Shown: positions 1-8,132 of the stretch, one piece after another
Layout of the letters: each line of letters opens with the position of its first letter
Position numbering within the stretch: the first letter of the stretch is position 1
DNA from: Bacteroidetes bacterium ADurb.Bin302
GTDB lineage: Bacteria; Bacteroidota; Bacteroidia; Bacteroidales; Paludibacteraceae
DNA: 12,842 nt
Assembly (NCBI GenBank): GCA_002069025.1
Contig: MWBK01000107.1
Span: forward strand, 1 to 12,842
Reading direction: 5' to 3'
Position numbers and translations under genes: made by a program
Notes under the pieces: generated by a model
Database searches by the model: none
The model's input: only the letters and a program-made list of their open reading frames with translations
What the model was told of the DNA's origin: nothing

Positions 1-70
1 TACCACCAGGAATCGAACCGGGGACACAAGGATTTTCAGTCCTTTGCTCTACCAACTGAGCTATGGTACC
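1..70 (-). tRNA. tRNA-Phe (GAA), 3' end cut by window edge
   Basis: Read on the minus strand, position 70 starts the acceptor stem GGTACCA. The D-arm (AGCTCAGTTGGTAGAGC) follows. The anticodon stem AAGGA/TCCTT encloses the loop CTGAAAA, so the anticodon is GAA (Phe). The T-arm carries the GGTTCGATTCC signature, and the visible 3' strand ends TGGTA. Pairing with GGTACCA needs two more bases, so only the last acceptor bases, the discriminator and any CCA lie outside the window. A dedicated promoter sits about 13 nt upstream. Confidence 0.96.
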
Positions 71-82
71 ATTTTGAGACTG

Positions 83-113
83 CAAAGGTAAAAAGATTTT
101 TTTAAATACCAAA
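83..113 (-). promoter_or_regulatory. Bacteroidota-type promoter for tRNA-Phe
   Basis: On the minus strand, TTTG (113-110) is followed after 19 nt by TACCTTTG (90-83). This matches the Bacteroidota sigma-ABfr consensus of TTTG and TAnnTTTG at normal spacing. The predicted start is near position 79, giving a very short 5' leader before the mature tRNA end at 70. Confidence 0.8.
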
Positions 114-154
114 CTTTATTATAAAAATTAGTACCCGGCATCGCAGTCTTTGAC

Positions 155-904
155 TCACCACCTGCCTCCTGCGCCACCACCACCGGTAGAACCGCCGCCG
201 AAGCCACCAAAACCACCACCAAAGCCGCCTCTGCCAAAGCTTCCACCAGAACCTCCAACCGGGAACCATCCAGTTGATGAACCGGTTTTATTATTTCCAC
301 CACCTTTCTTGCGAAAAATTACAGCTAATATGATGCCACCAAAAATTGCGATAAAAATAACCCAATCAAACCAACTTAATTCATCAGAATTTGCGTATTC
401 ATCGGCAGTAAATTCGCCTTTTGATAAAGACATAATTGTTGAAACAGCTTTGTTTACACCATCATAGTAATCCCCCTCAATAAAAGACGGTATCATTTCT
501 TTCTGCACTATTTGATGCGCCACAGCATCAGGAATAATACCCTCCATGCCATAACCTGTAGAAATGAAAACTTCGCCTGAGCTATCACTGGTCTTTGGTT
601 TTAATAATATCAAAACACCATTATCCTTGCCTTTACTGCCTATTTTCCATTTATCGAACAGTGCAACAGAATACTCGTTTATTTCATATCCTTCAAGAGA
701 CTCAACAGAAACCACTGCAATCTGCACTGATGTTGAATCGGAAAATTCAACAAGACGTGCTTCCAATTCTGCTCTTTGCTCAACAGAGAACATAGATGCA
801 AAATCGTTTACTAAACGCGGAGGTTGCATCGGATCAGGAATATTCTGACCAAATAACAGCATTCCAAAAAAGAATGCTGCTATAAAAATCAAAGATCTTT
901 TCAT
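155..904 (-). CDS. TPM-domain (YgcG-like) membrane-anchored protein with Gly-rich tail
   Basis: This 249-residue protein has an N-terminal signal peptide (residues 1-19). A TPM domain spans about 30-155, with the family landmarks DNGVLILL (94-101) and STGYGMEGIIPD (115-126). One transmembrane segment lies at about 178-198, followed by basic residues. Residues 201-249 are low complexity and dominated by Gly, Ser and Phe. TPM proteins are secreted or membrane-tethered. Some relatives have reported phosphatase activity or photosystem-repair roles, but the bacterial function is poorly defined. The start codon lies 1 bp after the lemA stop, so the two are almost certainly co-transcribed, a pairing common in bacteria. 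The domain is extracytoplasmic and the Gly-rich tail follows the membrane span. The product family is clear; the biochemical role is not. Confidence 0.9.
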   Translation of the reverse strand: MKRSLIFIAAFFFGMLLFGQNIPDPMQPPRLVNDFASMFSVEQRAELEARLVEFSDSTSVQIAVVSVESLEGYEINEYSVALFDKWKIGSKGKDNGVLILLKPKTSDSSGEVFISTGYGMEGIIPDAVAHQIVQKEMIPSFIEGDYYDGVNKAVSTIMSLSKGEFTADEYANSDELSWFDWVIFIAIFGGIILAVIFRKKGGGNNKTGSSTGWFPVGGSGGSFGRGGFGGGFGGFGGGSTGGGGAGGRW

Positions 905-905
905 A

Positions 906-1484
906 TTAGAAGTTTACTGTTGGTGCTACACTAGCTGCTTGATCGGCTTCAAAATAAGGTTTTTGTGCAAAGCCAAAAATACCTGCTATAAGACTATTTG
1001 GGAAACGGCGTATTTTTGTATTAAAAGATTGAACTGCTTCGTTAAAACGCTTACGTTCAGTCGAAATGCGATTCTCGGTACCTTCTAATTGAGCTTGCAA
1101 TTGCAAAAAGTTTTGATTCGCTTTTAAATCCGGATAGTTCTCGGTAATCATCATAAGACGACTCATAGCTTTAGACAATTCGCCTTGAGTTTCCTGGTAT
1201 TTAGCCAGTGATTCTGCATCATTTATATCAACCGTAAGATTAGTTGCTTTAGCACGTGCTTCTACAACTGCTGTTAAGGTACCTTCCTCATGTGCCGCAT
1301 AACCTTTTACTGTATTAACCAAGTTTGGAACTAAATCCATTCTACGTTGATACTGATTCTCTACTTGTGACCAAGCAGAATTAACAGATTCTTCCATTGT
1401 AATCATTCCATTGTAAGAGGAAAAAATCCAAACTACGATAACCGCAACGACGGCAATAATAATCCACAATCCTTTGTTTTTCAT
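906..1484 (-). CDS. lemA: LemA family protein
   Basis: This 192-residue protein starts with a single membrane-anchor helix (about 5-22). The LemA core follows, with YNGMITMEESVNSAW (24-38) and the conserved QRRMDLVPNLVNTVKGY stretch. The C-terminus ends in the family pattern of an aromatic PYFEA segment followed by a short hydrophobic tail. LemA proteins are helical and membrane anchored, with the bulk outside the cytoplasmic membrane. Their function is unsettled. It sits 1 bp upstream of the TPM-domain gene, a recurrent LemA-TPM pairing that suggests a joint envelope role. The start ATG at 1484 directly precedes a Lys-rich stretch and the membrane helix. The upstream gap of 40 bp may carry a weak promoter. 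Confidence 0.93.
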   Translation of the reverse strand: MKNKGLWIIIAVVAVIVVWIFSSYNGMITMEESVNSAWSQVENQYQRRMDLVPNLVNTVKGYAAHEEGTLTAVVEARAKATNLTVDINDAESLAKYQETQGELSKAMSRLMMITENYPDLKANQNFLQLQAQLEGTENRISTERKRFNEAVQSFNTKIRRFPNSLIAGIFGFAQKPYFEADQAASVAPTVNF

Positions 1485-1519
1485 ACTGATATTTTTTAAT
1501 GTTAAAGTGTATATTACTA

Positions 1520-1527
1520 CAAAACTA
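1520..1527 (-). promoter_or_regulatory. Possible -7 element for lemA-TPM operon
   Basis: The minus strand reads TAGTTTTG, which fits TAnnTTTG. It overlaps the stop codon of the upstream 989-residue gene and lies 36 nt before the lemA ATG. No good TTTG is seen at the -33 distance, so this is only a partial match. lemA could equally be transcribed from further upstream. Confidence 0.3.
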
Positions 1528-4494
1528 TTTTTTCATGATTATACCACGATTCTTTTTCCCATCAACCTTAGTGATTAGAGCAGAATCGAAATGAACTTGA
1601 CGTATGTACTTAGTCTCCTTTACAGTAGGCTGTGCTTCAAGGTATGCCATATCAAAGCACTCTTGCTTATTATTATTCTGAACAGTTATATACACAGCTC
1701 CACACGAAGTAAGATTCTGAAAGAAATGAGTACCCTGACTCGGATCTATATGATAATTCGTTTCTCCGGCTTCTACTATAACATGCGCACCTGCAATATT
1801 TGGCCATTTAACAGGTATCCCCAGCCATGTATCACTGCTTCCCCATCTTCCGGGTCCTATCAAAATATAAGGCTTATTTTCAGCCATCAATGCCTTATTA
1901 AACGAATCAATATCATACGCAATTAATTGATTATTTGATGGACTAAACATTCCCGGTTTTACATATACCACATCAAATATATCACTTAATATACCATTGC
2001 CTAAAGCATTTGAAGATGATACCAAAGTATCGACAAGCGGAATCAAGGACAAGTCTTCGTCAATTGATTTATTAGAATCCACAATAGGACGTATCTGCAA
2101 TAAATAAAATACATTATTAGTATTTTTTTTATAATCGAGGTTTACTGCGAATTCAATCTCTACAGGACGCCCCATCTCGCGTTCGCCCACCTTCAGTACC
2201 TTCTCTAGGATATCTGCCAATGGGAATACATCATGCTCCAAAATATTAGCAAATGTAATTACCTTTCTTCCTCCTTCGTATATACCATCACGAATTATCT
2301 GATCGTAAGGATCAAAGGTGGATGCAAGATAACGCAAGGTACCATCTTTTTCAGCATCACGCACATTTAAATGCAATAGGTTAAAGCCATCGTCTACCAA
2401 TGGTTCAAATTTTATATTCGCCAAATCAAGCGCATTAAAATATGTTTGCGTTTCACGAAGAGCAAAATCTAAAGAACTTGTTTGTAATATGTTATTTGGA
2501 TGCTTTGGCGAGAATCTAAGTGTTTGGCCACCATCAACAATATACTTACCTAATCCGAGAGCTACATTTACAATACCATCCTCCGGTTTTTCTTCACCTA
2601 TAGGATAATAATTCAAAGATCTTGCGACTCCCGAAAATGAAGGATAAAATCTATCTTCATGAGCATTACCGCACACTTCTTGCAGAACTACAGCCATTTT
2701 TTCTCTGCTAATGACATTCTTAGTTGCAGTCATGTAAGATTTACTTGCCTGATAGTAAACTGATGCATACACAGCCTTAATTGCCTCACATATCATCATC
2801 AATGTAGTAATACGACTTCCTTTGATATTTGGTACCATATATGTAGAGTATACACCAGCAAAAGGTTGATAGTGAGCATCTTCAAGCAAACTTGAAGAAC
2901 GAACTGCGATAGGACAATTTTCTTCAACAGCACCAAGATATGCATATAAATCACCTACTACAGTGCGTGGCAATTTAGCATTTAAAAAGAATTTTAAAAT
3001 TTCCTCATCAGTTTTATCCTCTGCTAAAGCTATGGGGTATAAGTTATTCATTTCCATGAATTCGTCGAACTTATCCGTGCAAAGAACAACTGTTTTTGGT
3101 ACTACAATCTGAGTCGTTTCATACTCAAAAAACTCTGGATTTCGTTTTGATACAAGGTCTAGAAATGCCAAGCCTCTACCTTTTCCACCCATTGAACCTT
3201 CTCCGATTCGAGCAAAATTCGAATACGTGTCGTATCTATCGCTCATAAATACGGCAACAACGCCTTTATTTTTGATTTTACGATAAGTTACTATTGCATC
3301 GAAAATAATTTTGCGAGCCTCATCAATATCGTTTATGTTCTTGACAACTAGGCCGCGTAAAAACTCTGCCAAAGGGAACATGGCTCTTGAATAAAGCCAG
3401 CGTGATATGTGATTATGAGATATATGGTAAAACAATGATTCAGCAGGAATTGTAAAAATTTCATCTTGTAAATCTCTTAAATTCCGAGCGACAGCTACCA
3501 CCTCCTTATTTTCAGGATTGATAAAATTAAAATCACCGAAACCGAAATTAGTAGTTACGGCATCCTTCAACTCAAGATGCATTGTTTCATTATTTTTATT
3601 AATGAAATATGCTCCCATTTCTTCAGCAAGAGGCTTGTTTTTATCCTCACTCGATTCTATAATTATAGGCAAAAACTTGTCTTTCGATCTTATGTACGAA
3701 CACAAGCTGATACCGGCCTCACCATCTATCACACCGTTACGAGGAAACCTTACATCAGATACTACACCAAGAATATTTTTTGAGTATTTGTCATAAAGTT
3801 TCAATCCTTCTTCATAACTACGAGCCAATAAAATCTTTGGCCTACCACGCATTCGCAACATTCTTTCATGATCATTTAATGCCTCTGTCATAAACGACCT
3901 AGATTGCACAAATACATGTTTATATAGATATGGCAATATAGCAGAATAAAAAAGTATAGAGTCTTCAATAAACAAAATTGCTTGAACTCCTACTGATGCG
4001 ATATCCTTATCAACATTCATCTTGTCTTCAATCAACTTAACAATTGCCAACAAAAGATCTGTTTCGCCTAACCAACTAAATACATAATCAATGCCCGTAA
4101 AATCCTCATGTCCGAAAACCTTCTTAAACATTTCACGCGAAAAGGGAGTTAATAACACAATGGGAATAGATGGCCTTTGGCTTTTGAATTCTTTTGACAG
4201 CTCGAATACCTCACTATTGTCGCCGGAAGGCATAACAATTATAAGTTCGAAAGACCTGGCTTTTAGTAAATCCTTAGCATCTTTCATTGTTGATGCTAAA
4301 GTAAAACGAGGAGGATAACGAAGATTTAGTGAAGTATACTCATTAAATATCTGCTCATCTATTCTACCATCTTCTTCAAGTGTAAACGCATCATACTTAC
4401 TAGCAACTAGCAAGATATTATAGATACGTTGAGTCATTAAACTTGCAAAAGAAGTATCTTTAAAGTATAGTTTAATCCTATCAGGTCTATTCAT
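1525..4494 (-). CDS. Receiver-domain / PPDK N-terminal (PEP-pyruvate-binding, ATP-grasp-like) fusion protein
   Basis: This 989-residue protein has two receiver-like regions first. One spans about 24-160 and lacks an Asp at the phospho-site (IIVMPS). The other spans about 171-310 and keeps the acidic pair E177/D178, D247 in VVSDVR, and K300. A PPDK N-terminal nucleotide-binding domain covers about 427-805, with GEGSMGGKGRG (431-441), CPIAVRSSSLLEDA (527-540) and QIRP (800-803). A C-terminal domain of about 185 residues contains GPGRWGSSDTWLGIPVKW (880-897). The phosphohistidine swivel domain and the PEP-binding TIM barrel of true PEP synthase or PPDK are absent, so that full reaction is not expected. 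Similar proteins occur in Bacteroidota without an assigned function. I infer a phosphorylation-controlled ATP-using enzyme. The start at 4494 is chosen because FKDTSF just after it looks conserved; Met20 (4437) is an alternative. Confidence 0.82.
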   Translation of the reverse strand: MNRPDRIKLYFKDTSFASLMTQRIYNILLVASKYDAFTLEEDGRIDEQIFNEYTSLNLRYPPRFTLASTMKDAKDLLKARSFELIIVMPSGDNSEVFELSKEFKSQRPSIPIVLLTPFSREMFKKVFGHEDFTGIDYVFSWLGETDLLLAIVKLIEDKMNVDKDIASVGVQAILFIEDSILFYSAILPYLYKHVFVQSRSFMTEALNDHERMLRMRGRPKILLARSYEEGLKLYDKYSKNILGVVSDVRFPRNGVIDGEAGISLCSYIRSKDKFLPIIIESSEDKNKPLAEEMGAYFINKNNETMHLELKDAVTTNFGFGDFNFINPENKEVVAVARNLRDLQDEIFTIPAESLFYHISHNHISRWLYSRAMFPLAEFLRGLVVKNINDIDEARKIIFDAIVTYRKIKNKGVVAVFMSDRYDTYSNFARIGEGSMGGKGRGLAFLDLVSKRNPEFFEYETTQIVVPKTVVLCTDKFDEFMEMNNLYPIALAEDKTDEEILKFFLNAKLPRTVVGDLYAYLGAVEENCPIAVRSSSLLEDAHYQPFAGVYSTYMVPNIKGSRITTLMMICEAIKAVYASVYYQASKSYMTATKNVISREKMAVVLQEVCGNAHEDRFYPSFSGVARSLNYYPIGEEKPEDGIVNVALGLGKYIVDGGQTLRFSPKHPNNILQTSSLDFALRETQTYFNALDLANIKFEPLVDDGFNLLHLNVRDAEKDGTLRYLASTFDPYDQIIRDGIYEGGRKVITFANILEHDVFPLADILEKVLKVGEREMGRPVEIEFAVNLDYKKNTNNVFYLLQIRPIVDSNKSIDEDLSLIPLVDTLVSSSNALGNGILSDIFDVVYVKPGMFSPSNNQLIAYDIDSFNKALMAENKPYILIGPGRWGSSDTWLGIPVKWPNIAGAHVIVEAGETNYHIDPSQGTHFFQNLTSCGAVYITVQNNNKQECFDMAYLEAQPTVKETKYIRQVHFDSALITKVDGKKNRGIIMKK

Positions 4495-4515
4495 AATGGC
4501 AAATATACACTTTTT

Positions 4516-4899
4516 CTATCGCTTGCGAAATGCAGTTCCTCTAAAAACTGCAATTAATTGATCTGTGTCTTCCATTCTTACTTCAACATCGTACAAAATT
4601 ATAGTTTTACCTTGTTTTACGGGTTTTGCAATAGATATTAAAACTCCTTCAGATTTGCCTCTGAAATAATCTATTTGCGCATTCAATGTGACGCATTCAC
4701 CGCCCATCGAATTTGAAGCCGCCCCCATTGTATAATCAGCCAAAGTAAATAAAGCACCTCCTTGAACAGAACCCAGACCATTTAAATGATTCTTAGTTAT
4801 TGGCATTCTCATCTTTGCATATCCGTTATAAGCCTCAAGGATTTCAATTCCTATCAATTTTGCAAACTCATCTTTTTGAATGTGATTTTCTACTATCAT
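4516..4899 (-). CDS. PaaI-family hotdog thioesterase
   Basis: This 127-residue protein covers one complete hotdog fold. The family signature is the NHLNGLGSVQGGALFTLADY stretch (residues about 38-57), where the Asn, the GG pair and the Asp line the active site. The middle section (CVTLNAQIDYFRGKSEG) is also typical. Such enzymes hydrolyse acyl-CoA or phenylacetyl-CoA-type thioesters in the cytoplasm, but the substrate cannot be read from sequence. The upstream ompA terminator lies 13-51 bp before its start and no convincing separate promoter is visible, so it may depend on terminator read-through. The PPDK_N gene begins 21 bp downstream, suggesting co-transcription. Confidence 0.87.
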   Translation of the reverse strand: MIVENHIQKDEFAKLIGIEILEAYNGYAKMRMPITKNHLNGLGSVQGGALFTLADYTMGAASNSMGGECVTLNAQIDYFRGKSEGVLISIAKPVKQGKTIILYDVEVRMEDTDQLIAVFRGTAFRKR

Positions 4900-4911
4900 A
4901 TCTTCAATTAT

Positions 4912-4950
4912 AAAAAAAGCCCCTATAGCGATTAACTACAAGGGCTTTTT
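4912..4950 (-). terminator. Intrinsic terminator after ompA-family gene
   Basis: A 10-bp perfect stem (4941-4950 with 4914-4923) encloses a 17-nt loop. On the minus strand it reads AAAAAGCCCT...AGGGGCTTTTTTT. The GC-rich core followed by seven U residues is a classic intrinsic terminator for the gene ending at 4969. Because the A/T part is symmetric, it could also act weakly on the plus strand. Confidence 0.85.
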
Positions 4951-4968
4951 ATGGTTTTGAACTAAAAT

Positions 4969-6435
4969 CTATTTATGAAAATAAAAGTCGCAACGACGAT
5001 TCTTATATTCTTTCATTGGAGGATTCTGCATTTTTCCCTTTGGAGTTAGAGAAATTCTGGAAGCATCTATACCATATTTTTCAACCAACTCTTTCTTAAC
5101 TGTTTCAACACGATTACTACTTAACTTCATATTATAATCACCACTTCCAGGGAAATCGCAATAGCCACGCAATTCAACTTGCAACTCAGGATCTTCTTTT
5201 AATTTCTGAGCAGCTTTTGCTACATTGCTCTTAGCAACATTAGTCAAATAATATTTGTCGAATGGGAAATACACAGACATATCGTAATCAATGCCAGCAC
5301 CCATTGCAGCTAATACGCCTCTAACCTCTTCGCAACATTTTGCTGATTGCATAATCTCTTGTGGAATACTTTCACCCCAATAGTTTACGAAAGAGCCTTG
5401 TGGAGTATTAGGTTCACGATCACGGAAATCAGGAACTCCATCACCATCACCATCAGGTCTGGTTGCTTGTTGAGCCTCTAAAGCAGCTATACGTGGTAGA
5501 ACATTATTGCTAAGAGTATCTTCAACAGCAGTTACACGTCTTTTTAAACTGTCCAATTGATCTTGAAAGTTTTTGTCGCCGGTTTTTAATTCACGATAAG
5601 CAAAAGGACTTATATTACGCATATGGCCGCCTTCTTTTTTGTTAGGAGCAAACTTTACACGGAAATTTAAAGTAGCTGTAAATTCACCATCATTCATAAC
5701 ACCCTTGGTGTATGCTTCTCCTTCAAAATAATCTTTATTATGGAAACGATAATGTGCGTTCAAACCTAAAGCAATATGCTTGTTGAAGTTGTACTCAACG
5801 TTTAATCCTACAGGAAAACCTATTGCCATACCATCTTTTATATCACGAGGACCAGCCTCTGCTGCTATTTGTGCTATTTCTTCAGGCGTTTTACCTGCTT
5901 TAGTAGCCTTATCTATTGCAGCTTGTTCGATAGTTCCTATTGGAGAACCCGCAACAGGAGTTGTTTGCACATCGTAAAAAGTTAGACCCAAACCGGCATT
6001 CAAATAAAATCCCCATTTCCAAGTGCTACGATATTGCCCAAACAAGTTCAAAAGGTTTAACGAAGCCATAAGAGTTGGCTCATACATATTACCGGTAAAC
6101 GTATTACTACCATACTCGGTTGTTTTTGTAGCTCCTAAAAATGGCATATATTGGAATTGTGCAATCAAACCCCAATATGGATTCCATGTGTATTCAATAT
6201 CCAATCCAACTGTCCATGAAACAGTAGATTGAGAAAAAATATCATTATATTTTTGCGTTACGTCACCATCAAACTGAGACAATCCTCCGTTTATTGATAG
6301 AGACCAGTGCGTAAAGTCCTTAAAGTCGTTTAATCCACCTGTTGAATCAGAAAAAGCACTTGCCGTATTTTTAGCAGCAGATGCTAAGGTAAAACTAAAC
6401 GCAAGAACTGTGATTAGTGTCAAAACTTTTTTCAT
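4969..6435 (-). CDS. OmpA/OprF-like outer-membrane porin with peptidoglycan-binding domain
   Basis: From the ATG at 6435 the product is 488 residues. The signal peptide (about 1-20, MKKVLTLITVL...ASA) makes this a better start than the in-frame TTG at 6462. Residues of about 21-270 look like an outer-membrane beta-barrel: many alternating aromatic strands, and the final barrel strand FTATLNFRVKFAP. A short coiled-coil-like stretch (about 278-320) and an Asp-rich thrombospondin type-3-like Ca-binding linker (DGDGDGVPDFRDREPNTP) follow. The OmpA domain covers about 385-488, with VELRGYCDFPGSGDYNMKLS and NRV residues that bind diaminopimelate in peptidoglycan, and NRRCDFYF near the end. It anchors the outer membrane to the cell wall. 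A single-gene unit is likely, with its own promoter and a strong terminator. Confidence 0.93.
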   Translation of the reverse strand: MKKVLTLITVLAFSFTLASAAKNTASAFSDSTGGLNDFKDFTHWSLSINGGLSQFDGDVTQKYNDIFSQSTVSWTVGLDIEYTWNPYWGLIAQFQYMPFLGATKTTEYGSNTFTGNMYEPTLMASLNLLNLFGQYRSTWKWGFYLNAGLGLTFYDVQTTPVAGSPIGTIEQAAIDKATKAGKTPEEIAQIAAEAGPRDIKDGMAIGFPVGLNVEYNFNKHIALGLNAHYRFHNKDYFEGEAYTKGVMNDGEFTATLNFRVKFAPNKKEGGHMRNISPFAYRELKTGDKNFQDQLDSLKRRVTAVEDTLSNNVLPRIAALEAQQATRPDGDGDGVPDFRDREPNTPQGSFVNYWGESIPQEIMQSAKCCEEVRGVLAAMGAGIDYDMSVYFPFDKYYLTNVAKSNVAKAAQKLKEDPELQVELRGYCDFPGSGDYNMKLSSNRVETVKKELVEKYGIDASRISLTPKGKMQNPPMKEYKNRRCDFYFHK

Positions 6436-6459
6436 ACTCGCTTTTTTATATATTTGGCG

Positions 6460-6467
6460 CAAATATA
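6460..6467 (-). promoter_or_regulatory. -7 element for ompA-family gene
   Basis: The minus strand reads TATATTTG, an exact TAnnTTTG match, 25 nt before the ATG at 6435. The -33 region has only a weak TTTA-like match. The element overlaps the alternative TTG start at 6462, which supports the downstream ATG as the true start. Confidence 0.6.
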
Positions 6468-6520
6468 AAACATTAATAGTATATAAACATCATATTCTCA
6501 ATACAAAAGGAGAAAAAAGC

Positions 6521-7897
6521 TTATTTTTTGAGTTCATTTGTTAAAATTGAACCAAATAAAGTTGCCGGTGATGCTTTTTCAATCTCAACTATCACATAAT
6601 CACCTATTTTCACATTTCCTTTATCAAATAAAACTACTTTATTTTGTGATGTTCTTCCAAAAAGTTGTTCGCGGGAACGCTTAGAATATCCTTCAACTAA
6701 AACTTCGAATTGTTTATTAATGTCATTTTCATTACTCTGAAGAGATAATTGCAATTGTAAATCAATGGCTTCTTGTAAACGTTTTACTTTTATTTCTTCC
6801 GGCACATCATCCGGCAAATGCTTGGAAGCATAAGTGCCTTCACGTTCCGAATACTTAAACATAAATGCACTATCAAAGGCTACTTCGCGCATTAATGATA
6901 AGGTTTGAGCATGATCTTCTTCTGTCTCTGAATGAAACCCGGTAAATAAATCTGTCGTAATACCACAATCGGGTATATGTTTGCGAATCATTGCGATTTT
7001 ATCTAAATACCACTCACGCGTATATTTTCGATTCATTAGTTGCAATATTCGATTACTACCTGATTGGACCGGCAAATGTATGTGCTTACATAGATTATGA
7101 TGCTTAGCAATTGTTTTTACCATTTCTTCATCCATGTCTTTAGGATGTGAAGTAGTAAAACGAATTCGCATATCAGGAACTTCTCCGGCAAGTTTATCAA
7201 GCAATTCCGCAAACCCCATACCTTCAAAATTATATGAATTTACGTTTTGCCCTAACAATGTCAATTCTTTATATCCTTTTTCTTTTAAATCCAGTACTTC
7301 GTTTAAGATACTTTGGTATTCACGACTTCTCTCTCTACCCCTTGTATATGGTACTATGCAATATGAACAAAAATTATTACAACCACGCATTATTGATACA
7401 AAACCTGATATTGTATTATGGCCGATTCGACTTGGTATTACATCTTTGTAGGTTTCAACAACTGATGATTTTACATTTACAACTCTACTTCCTTGTTCAA
7501 CAGATGCAATTAAGTTTGGCAAATCCAGATACGCATCCGGTCCAACTACCATGTCTATGACTTTTCTTGATAAAAGATCCTCTTTTATCCTTTCTGCCAT
7601 GCATCCTAAGACTGCAACTATAAGTTTGCTGTTTTTTCTCTTTAGAGACTGAAAGAACTCCAAACGCGATAAAGCTTTTTGTTCTGCGTGGTCGCGAATG
7701 GAGCAAGTGTTGATAAAAATAGCATCCGCTTCGGATATATCTTCAGTAATCACATAACCTGCCATTTGCATAACTGCTGCGACGACTTCGCTATCAGCTA
7801 TATTCATTTGGCAACCATAAGTTTCTAGAAACAATTTTTTTTCGTTAGCAAATATGGCGGATGCATAGTCCGTTGGTTTGCCATTTTGGTTTTCCAT
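6521..7897 (-). CDS. miaB: tRNA-2-methylthio-N6-dimethylallyladenosine synthase MiaB
   Basis: This 458-residue radical-SAM methylthiotransferase is full length. The N-terminal MTTase domain supplies three cluster-binding cysteines: C29 (ETYGCQMN), C65 (NTCSIRDHA) and C99 (VLGCMAER). The radical-SAM motif is C173-x3-C177-x2-C180 in RGCNNFCSYCIVPYTRGRER. A TRAM RNA-binding domain lies at about 395-455. The enzyme adds a methylthio group at position 37 of tRNAs already carrying i6A. The phrase NTCSIRDHAEQKA and overall length favour MiaB over RimO or MtaB. The ATG at 7897 has a good promoter 25 nt upstream and no other gene close by. No hairpin terminator is obvious before the next gene, whose promoter lies in the 85-bp gap. 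Confidence 0.96.
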   Translation of the reverse strand: MENQNGKPTDYASAIFANEKKLFLETYGCQMNIADSEVVAAVMQMAGYVITEDISEADAIFINTCSIRDHAEQKALSRLEFFQSLKRKNSKLIVAVLGCMAERIKEDLLSRKVIDMVVGPDAYLDLPNLIASVEQGSRVVNVKSSVVETYKDVIPSRIGHNTISGFVSIMRGCNNFCSYCIVPYTRGRERSREYQSILNEVLDLKEKGYKELTLLGQNVNSYNFEGMGFAELLDKLAGEVPDMRIRFTTSHPKDMDEEMVKTIAKHHNLCKHIHLPVQSGSNRILQLMNRKYTREWYLDKIAMIRKHIPDCGITTDLFTGFHSETEEDHAQTLSLMREVAFDSAFMFKYSEREGTYASKHLPDDVPEEIKVKRLQEAIDLQLQLSLQSNENDINKQFEVLVEGYSKRSREQLFGRTSQNKVVLFDKGNVKIGDYVIVEIEKASPATLFGSILTNELKK

Positions 7898-7905
7898 ATA
7901 ATTTT

Positions 7906-8064
7906 TTCGTTAAAAATGTGCGCAAAGATACGCTATTTTAATCATAATTCGACAACTACATAAAAAAGCATTAAATATTTACATATATCTGCCACTATAT
8001 TGAATAGCTATAATTATTCGTTAAAACAACTATCATATAACTTTACACAAACGTTTTCGTTAAA
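7906..8064. repeat. Three copies of the 9-mer TTCGTTAAA upstream of miaB
   Basis: Exact plus-strand copies of TTCGTTAAA start at 7906, 8017 and 8056. The first lies in the miaB leader and the other two lie upstream in AT-rich DNA. The second and third extend with AAC or AC. Spacing is irregular (111 and 39 nt). They could be binding sites for a regulator or chance in AT-rich sequence. Confidence 0.35.
7923..7955 (-). promoter_or_regulatory. Promoter for miaB
   Basis: The minus strand reads TATCTTTG (7930-7923), an exact -7 consensus, with a TTG (7955-7953) about 22 nt upstream. The predicted start is near 7919, giving a leader of about 22 nt before the ATG at 7897. The spacing is slightly long, so the -33 assignment is less certain than the -7 box. 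Confidence 0.65.
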
Positions 8065-8098
8065 CTAAGTTAATAGTAAAGTAAAATAGTCGCAATCG

Positions 8099-8129
8099 TT
8101 TGCAAGTTAATAAAAACATTATACCTTTG
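8099..8129 (+). promoter_or_regulatory. Orphan Bacteroidota promoter upstream of a hairpin, no ORF
   Basis: TTTG (8099-8102), 19 nt, then TACCTTTG (8122-8129) is a full consensus match with ideal spacing. The predicted start is near 8133. No coding sequence of credible length follows before the greA promoter at 8333, so it probably drives a small RNA. Confidence 0.7.
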
Positions 8130-8132
8130 TCA

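Noticed and set aside
77..149. 7-bp inverted repeat AGACTGC/GCAGTCT as a terminator for the TPM gene
   Set aside because: The loop would be 59 nt, no U-run follows it, and its left arm overlaps the tRNA promoter region. Probably chance.
61..303. Minus-strand ORF overlapping the TPM gene end and the tRNA promoter
   Set aside because: It overlaps the TPM gene in another frame and runs through its stop and the tRNA promoter. The protein is low complexity and has no recognisable family.
150..467. Plus-strand ORF with a Pro-rich start
   Set aside because: It is the antisense shadow of the Gly-rich tail and transmembrane region of the TPM protein. The Pro codons come from Gly codons on the other strand, and no promoter is seen.
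6436..6462. TTG start giving a 9-residue extension of the OmpA-family protein
   Set aside because: The -7 promoter element overlaps it, and the ATG at 6435 begins a proper signal peptide.
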